From the NCBI GenBank assembly GCA_944386965.1, contig CALXDE010000196.1:1-9406 (forward strand): 9,406 bases of DNA. The letters are read 5' to 3'. Shown piece after piece: positions 1 to 5,983 of this stretch. The first letter of the stretch is position 1, and the number at the start of each line of letters is the position of its first letter. The notes under the pieces were generated by a model, which saw nothing but the letters and a program-made list of their open reading frames with translations, made no database searches and had not been told where the DNA came from. The translations under genes were made by a program, and so were the position numbers. The DNA comes from an uncultured Oscillospiraceae bacterium. GTDB taxonomy: Bacteria > Bacillota_A > Clostridia > Oscillospirales > Oscillospiraceae.

Positions 1-35
1 TCTTTGGCAAATGGGGATCGACAGGGAGAGCGTAA
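1..35 (+). CDS. Possible 3' end of an upstream gene (partial)
   Basis: In the third reading frame the window opens with ten sense codons (FGKWGSTGRA) and a TAA at 33-35. The stop lies 20 bases before a convincing plus-strand terminator at 56-80, so something transcribed rightwards should end about here, and this is the only plus frame that closes before the terminator. Ten residues are too few to recognise a family. The gene could also end entirely outside the window. Confidence 0.25.
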   Translation, partial: FGKWGSTGRA

Positions 36-55
36 CAGAAAAGGCGCGTCCTGTC

Positions 56-80
56 AAGGCGGCGGTCCCGCCTTCTTTTT
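56..80 (+). terminator. Rho-independent terminator of the upstream transcript
   Basis: A perfect 7-bp stem (AAGGCGG at 56-62, CCGCCTT at 68-74) with a 5-base loop is followed by CTTTTT (75-80). The T run lies only on the plus-strand 3' side, so it stops transcription entering from the left and insulates the operon that begins at 282. Positions 81-269 contain no gene I can support, only GC-rich spacer. Confidence 0.7.
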
Positions 81-228
81 CCGCTCCCATCGTGCCGGCA
101 ATTTTCCTCCTGGACAGTGCGCGATCGGGCGGCAATCGGCTGTCGCGGGAGGTTTTGCCTGCGCCCATCCCGCTGTTTTCGGACGGAGCCCGCTTGCTGA
201 GGCCGCCGGATTTTCCATCGCCGCCGCT

Positions 229-242
229 CCTGCTGCAGCAGG
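229..242. repeat. 14-bp perfect palindrome upstream of the operon promoter
   Basis: CCTGCTGCAGCAGG reads the same on both strands. It sits about 40 bases upstream of the -35 element at 282, a position where an extra regulator site could lie. It is GC-rich and could be chance in a genome of this composition. It does not resemble the AT-rich inverted repeat at 270-302, so it is not simply a second copy of that operator. Confidence 0.3.
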
Positions 243-269
243 GGGACGGCCTGTCGAAGGAGGGGAAAT

Positions 270-302
270 CTGACAACTTACTTGACAAATACAAGTTGTC
301 AG
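270..302. promoter_or_regulatory. Inverted-repeat operator across the -35 region, probably for the RCK_C regulator
   Basis: CTGACAACTT (270-279) is the exact reverse complement of AAGTTGTCAG (293-302), 23 bases centre to centre, with the -35 box lying between the arms. The TGACAA element occurs again inside the spacer at 283-288. A protein bound here would cover the -35 and spacer and block RNA polymerase. BusR of streptococci and lactococci, the closest known regulator type, is reported to read bipartite sites through a long coiled-coil spacer. The two-arm layout fits that, but assigning this site to the adjacent regulator is inference. Confidence 0.7.
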
Positions 303-310
303 TTTATAAT
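282..310 (+). promoter_or_regulatory. Consensus sigma-A promoter of the regulator/transporter operon
   Basis: TTGACA (282-287) and TATAAT (305-310) are both perfect matches to the housekeeping consensus, separated by exactly 17 bases. Transcription should begin near 317, leaving a leader of about 27 bases with a purine-rich ribosome binding site (AGAGGGG, 331-337) six bases before the ATG at 344. So strong a core promoter implies that control is by repression. The overlapping inverted repeat at 270-302 is the obvious place for a repressor. No other convincing promoter is visible before the ABC genes, so one transcript probably covers 344-4306. Confidence 0.88.
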
Positions 311-343
311 AGGAAAAAATCAAAGGAAAAAGAGGGGACCCAT

Positions 344-1003
344 ATGGAGAAGATTGCCGCGACCTCCCAGTATCTGCACATTGCCAGGGATCTGGCGGCG
401 CGGATTGCCAAGGGGGAGTTTCCGGAGGGCGGCAAGCTGTTTGGAAGATCGATGCTGGCATCGGAGTACGGCGTCTCGCCGGAGACGATCCGCCGGGCCC
501 TGCGCCTGCTGGCGGACATGAAGGTGCTGGAGATCAAGGCCCAGAGCGGCGCCGTGGTCCTCTCCACGGACAACGCCAGGCGCTATCTGGTCAATTTCGA
601 GGAGAGCGCCTCACCCCAGTCCCTGCTCCAGCAGTTCGCCGAGCTGCTGGACCGGTACGATGAGCTCCACCAGCAGCTGACCCAGTTTACCCGGGCGCTG
701 CTGAAAAACCGCCCCCACGTGGTGGAGGGCGAGCCCCTGCCCAACTATGAGATCACCGTGCCCAAGGGATCTCCGGTGATCGGAAAGAGCCTGGGGCAGC
801 TGAAATACTGGCAGAGCACCGGCGGCACCATCGTGGCCATTCGCCGGGGCGCCAACATCATCCTCTCGCCCGGGCCCTACGCGGAACTCTACGACGGGGA
901 TGTGATCATTCTGGTGGGGCCGCCGGCGGCGGCGGAGGCGTCGGCCCGGTTTGTGGCGGCGGAAAGGAAATCGACAGCCCCAGGCGGGGCTTATCACATT
1001 TGA
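344..1003 (+). CDS. GntR-family regulator with coiled coil and TrkA-C (RCK_C) domain, BusR-like
   Basis: The 219-residue protein has three parts. An N-terminal GntR winged helix (about 5-74) carries the SEYGVSPETIRRAL recognition helix. A heptad-like helix follows (about 90-122, LLQQFAELLDRYDELHQQL). The C-terminal TrkA-C/RCK_C domain spans about 134-206 (YEITVPKGSPVIGKSL, ending YDGDVIILVG). This order matches BusR, which represses the betaine transporter genes busAB and binds c-di-AMP through RCK_C. Family membership is visible in the sequence; ligand and target are inferred from the downstream transporter. The frame is open back to 11, but the ATG at 344 is chosen because the promoter lies at 282-310, an AGAGGGG site sits six bases upstream, and the GntR domain starts there. 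The next gene begins 17 bases after its stop, so it probably represses its own operon. Confidence 0.87.
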   Translation: MEKIAATSQYLHIARDLAARIAKGEFPEGGKLFGRSMLASEYGVSPETIRRALRLLADMKVLEIKAQSGAVVLSTDNARRYLVNFEESASPQSLLQQFAELLDRYDELHQQLTQFTRALLKNRPHVVEGEPLPNYEITVPKGSPVIGKSLGQLKYWQSTGGTIVAIRRGANIILSPGPYAELYDGDVIILVGPPAAAEASARFVAAERKSTAPGGAYHI

Positions 1004-1020
1004 TACAAGGGAGGAGCTCC

Positions 1021-2139
1021 ATGATTCAGTTTGAACACGTGATGAAGAACTACGGTAATACCAAGATTCTCAAGGACCTGTCCTTCACGGTCCCGGACGG
1101 GCAGTTCCTGGTGCTCATCGGGCCATCCGGATGCGGCAAGACCACCACGCTCAAGCTCATCAACCGTCTCTCCGAGCCCGACGGGGGGCGCATCCTCATG
1201 GACGGGGAGGATATCTCCAAGATCAATCCCGTGCAGCTGCGCCGCCACATCGGCTATGTGATCCAGCAGATCGGCCTGTTCCCCAACATGACCGTGGAGC
1301 AGAATATCTGCGTGGTGCCCAAGCTCCTGAAGATGGACAAGAGCAAGTACAGCCAGCTGGCCCGGGAGTATCTGGAGATGGTGGGGCTGCCCTATGAGCA
1401 GTATGCCCACAAGTATCCCAACGAACTCTCCGGCGGGCAGCAGCAGCGCATCGGCGTGCTGCGGGCCCTGGCGGCCTCGCCCCCGGTGGTGCTGATGGAT
1501 GAGCCCTTCGGCGCCCTGGACCCCATGACCCGGGAGGTGCTCCAGGACGAGGTGAAGAAGCTCCAGAAAAAGCTCAACAAGACCATTGTCTTTGTCACCC
1601 ACGACATGGACGAGGCGCTGAAGCTGGCGGATGTGATCCTGTTTATGAACCAGGGGGAGATCGAGCAGATGGACTCCCCGGAGCAGATGCTGGAGCACCC
1701 GGCCTCGGATTTGGTGCGCAGCTTCCTGGGAAAGCGGTCGCCGGTGGAGTCCGACCAGCTGCGGGTGGAGGACTGCATGATGACCAAGCCCTTCGTGGTG
1801 TCCAAGGATCGGGGCATTCTGGAATGCGCGGAGAAAATGGCCCGCAGCGGCATCGATACCCTGTTGGTGGTGGACGAGAACGACAAGTACCTGGGGGTCC
1901 TGCCCATCAACAACATCCGCAAGTACGGCCGCACCGCCTCCGGTATCCTGTCCCTGATCTCCACGGACTACCGCACCGTGCGGGTGGGGGAATACGCCCG
2001 GGAGTCCATGGACTACCTGCTGGGCACCAACGCCAGCTTTGTGGTGGTCCTCAAGGAAGACGATACCATCGCCGGCATCATCACCAAGAACCGCATGGCC
2101 CGGGTGGTGGCTGAGACGCTGTGGGGGGAGGAGAAATGA
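1021..2139 (+). CDS. opuCA: OpuCA-like ABC transporter ATP-binding protein with tandem CBS domains
   Basis: This 372-residue ATPase powers import of a quaternary amine. The nucleotide-binding domain shows Walker A GPSGCGKTT (34-42), signature LSGGQQQR (136-143), Walker B VVLMDE (156-161) with D160 and catalytic E161, a GALDP D-loop and the switch histidine H194. Two CBS repeats follow, about 251-308 (starting DCMMTKPFVV) and 309-365 (ending IITKNRMARVV). CBS-bearing OpuCA/OpuA ATPases sense ionic strength and, in Listeria, Staphylococcus and Lactococcus, c-di-AMP. That establishes the family property, not the ligand of this protein. ATG 1021 has GGGAGG at 1010-1015; a TTG at 1000 in frame lies inside the preceding gene and lacks such a site. 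The stop overlaps the next start (ATGA). The opuCA symbol reflects family only, since the substrate is not proven. Confidence 0.92.
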   Translation: MIQFEHVMKNYGNTKILKDLSFTVPDGQFLVLIGPSGCGKTTTLKLINRLSEPDGGRILMDGEDISKINPVQLRRHIGYVIQQIGLFPNMTVEQNICVVPKLLKMDKSKYSQLAREYLEMVGLPYEQYAHKYPNELSGGQQQRIGVLRALAASPPVVLMDEPFGALDPMTREVLQDEVKKLQKKLNKTIVFVTHDMDEALKLADVILFMNQGEIEQMDSPEQMLEHPASDLVRSFLGKRSPVESDQLRVEDCMMTKPFVVSKDRGILECAEKMARSGIDTLLVVDENDKYLGVLPINNIRKYGRTASGILSLISTDYRTVRVGEYARESMDYLLGTNASFVVVLKEDDTIAGIITKNRMARVVAETLWGEEK

Positions 2140-2789
2140 GCGGATATCTGGATTTTCTGCGGGCCAACAGCCAGATGCTCCAGCAGGCCGTTGTGACCCA
2201 CCTCTTCTATGTGTTTGTCTCCGTGGCGGCGGGATTTGTGATGGGGGTGCTGTTTGGCATCCTGCTCTCCCGCCTGCCGTCGAAATACGCCACCGTGCTG
2301 CTGCCGGTGCTCTCGGTGTTCCAGACCATCCCCGGCGTGGTGTTCATCGGACTGCTGTTTTTGCAGCTGGGCATGGTCCCCATCACGGTGATTATCGCCC
2401 TGTCCATTTACGCCACCTTTCCGGTGCTGAAAAACACCTACACAGGCCTGACCGGCGTGGAGGGGAAGTACATCGAGGCGGCCAAGGGCTGCGGCATGAC
2501 CCGGCTCCAGACGCTGGCCAAGGTGGAGATGCCTCTGGCCCTGCCCAGCATCATCGGCGGGCTGCGGCTGTCCACGGTCTACACCGTCAGCTGGGCGGTG
2601 CTGGCCTCCATGATCGGCCTGGGCGGCCTGGGAAACTTCGTTTATCAGGGCGTGGAGTCCAACAATGACCTCCTCATCATCACCGGGGCCATCCCGGCGG
2701 CCGTCATCGCGGTGGTCCTGGGGGCGCTGATCGATCTGCTGCAAAAGCGCGTGGTGCCCCGCGGGCTTCGGAAGGAGGCGGAGAAATGA
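2136..2789 (+). CDS. opuCB: OpuCB-like ABC transporter permease
   Basis: A 217-residue membrane protein of the ProW/OpuCB type. About five hydrophobic segments are visible (near 19-44, 53-75, 78-98, 143-165 and 178-203). The cytoplasmic coupling loop carries the EAA motif, E114-A-A-K-G-C-G120, followed by MTRLQTLAKVEMPLALP, which docks on the ATPase. The length is normal for a stand-alone permease of this family. The ATG at 2136 overlaps the stop of the ATPase gene by four bases (ATGA), so translation is coupled. GGGGGGAGGAG immediately upstream, inside the ATPase gene, is the ribosome binding site. A start at 2121 is possible but would sit deep in the ATPase reading frame with a worse site. 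The second permease is the N-terminal part of the next protein, so the pore is probably a heterodimer. Confidence 0.9.
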   Translation: MSGYLDFLRANSQMLQQAVVTHLFYVFVSVAAGFVMGVLFGILLSRLPSKYATVLLPVLSVFQTIPGVVFIGLLFLQLGMVPITVIIALSIYATFPVLKNTYTGLTGVEGKYIEAAKGCGMTRLQTLAKVEMPLALPSIIGGLRLSTVYTVSWAVLASMIGLGGLGNFVYQGVESNNDLLIITGAIPAAVIAVVLGALIDLLQKRVVPRGLRKEAEK

Positions 2790-4306
2790 GTTTTACCCTG
2801 ATTTTTGAGCATCTGTACATTGTCCTGCTGGCGGCGCTTCTCTCGCTGGTTGTGGGGCTGCCCCTGGGCGTGCTGAGCTACCTGTGCCCGGTGGTGCGAA
2901 AACCCATCCTCTGGGTGGCGGATCTGCTGCAGACGGTTCCGTCCCTGGCGCTGCTGGGCATCATCATGGTCTTTCTGGGCGCCGGCAAGCCCACGGTCAT
3001 TCTGGGGATCACGCTCTACTCCCTGCTGCCCATTGTGCGCAACACCTGCCTGGGACTGCAGGAGGTGCCCTCAGGGCTGAAGGAGGCGGCCAAGGGCTGC
3101 GGCATGAGCCGCATGGGGCAGCTGTTTCAGGTGGAGCTTCCCAACGCCCTGCCCATGATCTTCACCGGCATCCGCATCGCCGTGGTCAACGCCATCGGTA
3201 CGGCGGTGTTTGCCGCCCTTGTGGGCGGCGGCGGCCTGGGCGACGCGATTTACCAGGGCATCCGCACCAGCAACATGTCCCAGATCCTGCTGCCCACCCT
3301 GGCGCTGATGGTGATCGCCCTGCTGTTTGATACCATCATGGCGCAGATGGAGCGGCTGCTGGAGCAGGGAAAGCAGAAGAAGGGCCGGAAGGCCGCCCTG
3401 AGCGCCCTGGCCGCCGGGGTCTGCGTGGTGCTGGTAGCCGGCAGTTTCACCTTTGCCGGGGGAAGCCAGGGCCTGGTGATGTACGACGGGGAGTACTCCG
3501 AGACAAAGCTCCTGACCTACATGGCCAAGCTCCTGGTGGAGGAGCACACGGACCTGGAGGTGACCGTCCTGGATCAGATGACCGCGGTGAACCAGTTCAA
3601 CGAGCTGACCGCCGCCAAGCCCTCCTGCGACATGATGGTCAGCTACGACGGCACGGTGCTCACCACCTTCCTCCATCTGGATACGGTGGATATCCCCGAG
3701 GGGATGACGCTCTACGATTTTGTCAACCAGACCACCATGGAGGACTACGGCGTCTATCTGCTGGATAAGCTGGGCATCGACAACACCTATGCCATCGCCG
3801 TCACCAACGCTACCGCCGAGCAGTACGGCCTGGAGACGGTCAGCGACCTGATCCCGGTGGCGGGGGAGCTGATTTTCGGCGCCGAGCACGGCTTCTTCAC
3901 CCAGGAGGGCAGCATGAAATACACCCCCTTTGTGGAGTTTTACGGGCTTGATTTCAAGGCGGCCAACCCGGTGGACATCAACTTCAAGTATACCGCCATT
4001 GCCAACGGCAACATCCAGGTCACCGAGGTGTACACCACCGACGGCTTGAACCGCAAGGCGGACCTGAAGATCCTGGAGGATGACAAGAGCTTCTTCCCAG
4101 AGTATAACGGGGCCTATCTGGTCCGCGCGGACATGTTTGAGCGCTTCGCCGACGAGGCGCCCAACCTGAAGGAGGTCCTGAATATGCTGGGGGATGCCTT
4201 TACCAACGAGACGATGACCGACCTCACCTATCAGGTGGATGTGGAGGGGCGCTCCATTCAGGAGGTGGCGGAGACGTTCCTGCGGGAGCAGGGCATGATC
4301 GCCTGA
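2786..4306 (+). CDS. ABC transporter permease fused to an OpuAC/ProX-type substrate-binding domain
   Basis: This 506-residue protein joins two functions. Residues 1 to about 195 form a second OpuC-type permease with an EAA loop (E100-A-A-K-G-C-G106) closely matching that of the preceding gene. A basic linker (KQKKGRK, 196-202) leads into a last hydrophobic segment (about 203-222), then an external binding domain from about 227 to the end. Binding-domain landmarks are SYDGT (286-290, where relatives have YTGT), VYTTDGL (415-421) and FFPEYNGAY (436-444). No lipobox is needed because the domain is membrane-tethered. Similar fusions are BusB/OpuABC (betaine) and EgtU (ergothioneine), so the substrate could be an osmolyte or another betaine-like compound. 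The ATG overlaps the previous stop (ATGA), with GGAGG upstream. It is the last gene of the operon, before the hairpin at 4337-4368. Confidence 0.9.
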   Translation: MSFTLIFEHLYIVLLAALLSLVVGLPLGVLSYLCPVVRKPILWVADLLQTVPSLALLGIIMVFLGAGKPTVILGITLYSLLPIVRNTCLGLQEVPSGLKEAAKGCGMSRMGQLFQVELPNALPMIFTGIRIAVVNAIGTAVFAALVGGGGLGDAIYQGIRTSNMSQILLPTLALMVIALLFDTIMAQMERLLEQGKQKKGRKAALSALAAGVCVVLVAGSFTFAGGSQGLVMYDGEYSETKLLTYMAKLLVEEHTDLEVTVLDQMTAVNQFNELTAAKPSCDMMVSYDGTVLTTFLHLDTVDIPEGMTLYDFVNQTTMEDYGVYLLDKLGIDNTYAIAVTNATAEQYGLETVSDLIPVAGELIFGAEHGFFTQEGSMKYTPFVEFYGLDFKAANPVDINFKYTAIANGNIQVTEVYTTDGLNRKADLKILEDDKSFFPEYNGAYLVRADMFERFADEAPNLKEVLNMLGDAFTNETMTDLTYQVDVEGRSIQEVAETFLREQGMIA

Positions 4307-4336
4307 GTGACAGCGCACAGAAAACGGAATCGCGTT

Positions 4337-4368
4337 CGGGCCCCTGCGGATCAGTCCGCAGGGGCCCG
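4337..4368. terminator. Long GC-rich hairpin after the transporter operon, terminator-like
   Basis: A perfect 14-bp stem (CGGGCCCCTGCGGA at 4337-4350, TCCGCAGGGGCCCG at 4355-4368) closes on a TCAG loop, 31 bases after the operon's last stop. The position is right for a terminator and the stem is very stable. The following bases, GCTACTTCCCTCTTGC, are only pyrimidine-rich with no T run, so intrinsic termination may be weak. It may instead protect the 3' end of the operon mRNA. Confidence 0.6.
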
Positions 4369-4380
4369 GCTACTTCCCTC

Positions 4381-4410
4381 TTGCAAAATCCGCTGCCTCG
4401 GGAGTACAAT
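4381..4410 (+). promoter_or_regulatory. Promoter of the alkyltransferase/amidohydrolase pair
   Basis: TTGCAA (4381-4386) and TACAAT (4405-4410), 18 bases apart, match the sigma-A consensus at four and five of six positions. They lie just after the hairpin that closes the previous operon. A start near 4417 would leave a leader of about 24 bases containing the ribosome binding site GGGGGAGG (4426-4433). The pair therefore appears to be a separate transcription unit. Confidence 0.6.
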
Positions 4411-4440
4411 GGGGCAAACAGACCCGGGGGAGGGAAAGCG

Positions 4441-4785
4441 ATGGAACATACATTCACAACAATCTATCAATTGGCCCGCCAGATCCCCAGCGGACAGGTG
4501 GCCACCTATGGACAGCTGGCGGCGCTGGCGGGAAATCCCCGCCTGTCCCGGATCGTGGGCTGCGCCATGAGCGCCGCGCCAGGGGACGTGCCCTGTCACC
4601 GGGTGGTCAACCGCATGGGTGGCCTGTGCGCGGCGTTCCGCCCCATGGGAAGGGAGACGCACCGCATGCTCCTGGAGATGGAGGGGGTGCCCTTCCTGCC
4701 CGACGGGCGGGTGGACCTGAAACAGTGCCGGTGGCCGGGGCCGGAGGGCGCGGCGTTTGGACCGAGAGGGGAGGAGACGGAGTGA
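4441..4785 (+). CDS. MGMT-family O6-alkylguanine DNA alkyltransferase-like protein, Cys retained
   Basis: This 114-residue protein consists only of the DNA-binding/active-site domain of methylated-DNA-protein cysteine methyltransferases. Visible landmarks are TYGQLAALAGNP (22-33), similar to the human MGMT stretch around its base-flipping tyrosine (here Y23), the arginine finger region SRIVGCAM (R37), and the PCHRVV active site with C52. Classical alkyltransferase-like (ATL) proteins of about this size carry Trp in place of that Cys and only flag lesions; here the acceptor Cys is present, so real dealkylation is plausible. The N-terminal domain of Ada-C/Ogt proteins is absent, and the segment after the active site (MGGLCAAFRPMGRETHRMLL) is altered from the usual G.YSGGL..K..LL. 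ATG 4441 has a good ribosome binding site at 4426-4433. The stop overlaps the next gene's GTG start. Confidence 0.87.
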   Translation: MEHTFTTIYQLARQIPSGQVATYGQLAALAGNPRLSRIVGCAMSAAPGDVPCHRVVNRMGGLCAAFRPMGRETHRMLLEMEGVPFLPDGRVDLKQCRWPGPEGAAFGPRGEETE

Positions 4786-5663
4786 GCGTGTTTGGCTCCA
4801 TGGAGCGCTGTGAGTGCCACGGGCATATCTTTATGGACGGCCTGGACTTCAAAAAAGCCAGGGATCTCCACAAAAGCGGGCCGAATCTGCCGGCGATCCG
4901 GGCCCATCTGGCGGCCTATCGGGACCGGGGAATCACCTGGTACCGGGACGGGGGCGATCCCTTCGGGGCGTCAGTGCGGGCGAAGAAGCTGGCGGCGGAG
5001 TATGGTATCCGGTATGTGACGCCGGCCTTTGCCATCCACCGGGCCGGGCGCTATGGAGGCATCGTGGGCCGGGGATACGATTCCATGGGGGAGTATCGCG
5101 CCCTGGTGGCCCAGGCCGGGGCCCTGGGGGCGGATTTCATCAAATTGATGTTCTCCGGCATTTTGGATTTCTCGGCGTATGGGAAGCTCTCCTGTCCGCC
5201 AGTGCCCGCCGCGGAAATCCGGGAGCTGGTGCGCGTTGCCCACGGGGAGGGCTTTGCGGTGATGGCCCATGTCAACGGCGCGGACGCCGTCCGCGCCGCC
5301 CTGGAGGCGGGGACAGACAGCATTGAGCACGGCTACTACATGGATGAAGAATGCCTGAAGCTGCTGGCGGAGACAGGGGCGGTGTGGGTGCCCACCCTGG
5401 CGGCCATCGCGCCCTTCGCGGGCCGCCAGGGCTGCCGGCCGGCGGTGGTGGAGCGGCTGCTGCGGGAGCAGTCCGCAGCCCTGCAAACAGCGGCGGCCGG
5501 GGGAGCGCTGATTGCCTCCGGGTCCGACGCCGGCGCCGTAGGCGTCCCCCACGGGGAGGGCCTGGCGGCGGAGCTGAGGCTGCTGGAGAGTGCCCTGGGG
5601 CCCTCCGGCCAGGCTGTGATAGCCCGGGGGAACCGGGCTGTGCGGGAGCGGTTTTCCCGATAG
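4782..5663 (+). CDS. Metal-dependent amidohydrolase
   Basis: A 293-residue member of the amidohydrolase superfamily (TIM-barrel, one or two divalent metals). The expected metal-site residues appear in order: the HxH of CHGHIFMDG (H13, H15), a candidate bridging lysine in FIKLM (K121), H163 in MAHVNG, H183 in SIEHGYY, and the catalytic aspartate D249 in GSDAG. Closest by eye are imidazolonepropionase/prolidase-like hydrolases, but the substrate cannot be read from the sequence. It is shorter than the 380-450 residues common in that group and starts almost at the HxH strand, so the flanking beta-sandwich is reduced. I chose the GTG at 4782: it overlaps the previous stop (GTGA) and lies five bases after AGGGGAGGAG (4767-4776). 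GTG 4788 and ATG 4800 are in-frame alternatives. Confidence 0.85.
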   Translation: MSVFGSMERCECHGHIFMDGLDFKKARDLHKSGPNLPAIRAHLAAYRDRGITWYRDGGDPFGASVRAKKLAAEYGIRYVTPAFAIHRAGRYGGIVGRGYDSMGEYRALVAQAGALGADFIKLMFSGILDFSAYGKLSCPPVPAAEIRELVRVAHGEGFAVMAHVNGADAVRAALEAGTDSIEHGYYMDEECLKLLAETGAVWVPTLAAIAPFAGRQGCRPAVVERLLREQSAALQTAAAGGALIASGSDAGAVGVPHGEGLAAELRLLESALGPSGQAVIARGNRAVRERFSR

Positions 5664-5983
5664 AGGGGAAGGGGATGGCGGTGGGCGCCCTGTCCTCTGA
5701 AAATTGGTCTGGGGCGCGATTCCTTTGGAATCGCGCCCCAGAAAAAGACTTGTCGGCTTATTCACGGCGGCTGCCGTGACATCAAGTGCCTGACCAATGG
5801 CCAGGGAACGTGGTTGGATGGAACCCCCGTTGCCGCGGGGGGCTGCCGGCGGTTTGCCGGACTTTGAAAAAGGGTGTGTGATAGGATGGCCTCAGCATAC
5901 CGCATTTTGGCAGCGAAATCCTGAAAATTTTGCGGCAGAACTGTGAACAGTTTGTAAATTGCCGGGACACTCCGGGAAGGCGG
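5664..5983. other. Non-coding stretch between convergent genes, rich in hairpins
   Basis: No supported gene lies here. Besides the 16-bp hairpin at 5708-5742 there are three shorter ones: TCACGGC/GCCGTGA (5762-5768/5773-5779), CCCCCG/CGGGGG (5824-5829/5836-5841) and CCGGC/GCCGG (5846-5850/5856-5860). From about 5862 the sequence becomes more AT-rich, with runs such as GAAAAAGG and GAAAATTTTGC. A 49-codon frame from ATG 5799 lacks a ribosome binding site and is not called. Confidence 0.5.
5708..5742. repeat. Perfect 16-bp inverted repeat hairpin, possible terminator
   Basis: TCTGGGGCGCGATTCC (5708-5723) pairs perfectly with GGAATCGCGCCCCAGA (5727-5742) across a 3-base TTT loop. On the plus strand it is flanked by GAAAATTGG and AAAAAG, so neither strand has a classic T run directly after the stem; the minus strand has CCAATTTTC. 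It lies between convergent genes (amidohydrolase, TetR regulator), where a bidirectional terminator would be useful. A dispersed intergenic repeat is the other possibility. Confidence 0.6.

Noticed and set aside
11..343. In-frame upstream extension of the GntR regulator to an ATG at 11
   Set aside because: It would cross the terminator at 56-80 and the promoter at 282-310. The extension reads as low-complexity Pro/Ser/Ala sequence with no domain, while ATG 344 has a ribosome binding site and begins the GntR domain.
994..1698. 234-codon minus-strand open frame
   Set aside because: Antisense to the ATPase gene; His/Leu-rich product without motifs, explained by GC-rich third positions.
3071..4318. 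415-codon open frame on the minus strand
   Set aside because: It lies opposite the permease-binding domain fusion and reads as His/Gly/Gln/Val-rich sequence with no family, the typical antisense shadow of a high-GC gene.
5799..5948. Short plus-strand frame starting ATG at 5799
   Set aside because: No ribosome binding site, crosses several hairpins, and the 49-residue product shows no motif.
5958..5979. Possible terminator just after the TetR stop
   Set aside because: The repeated CCGGGA elements are direct rather than inverted, so they do not form a stem.
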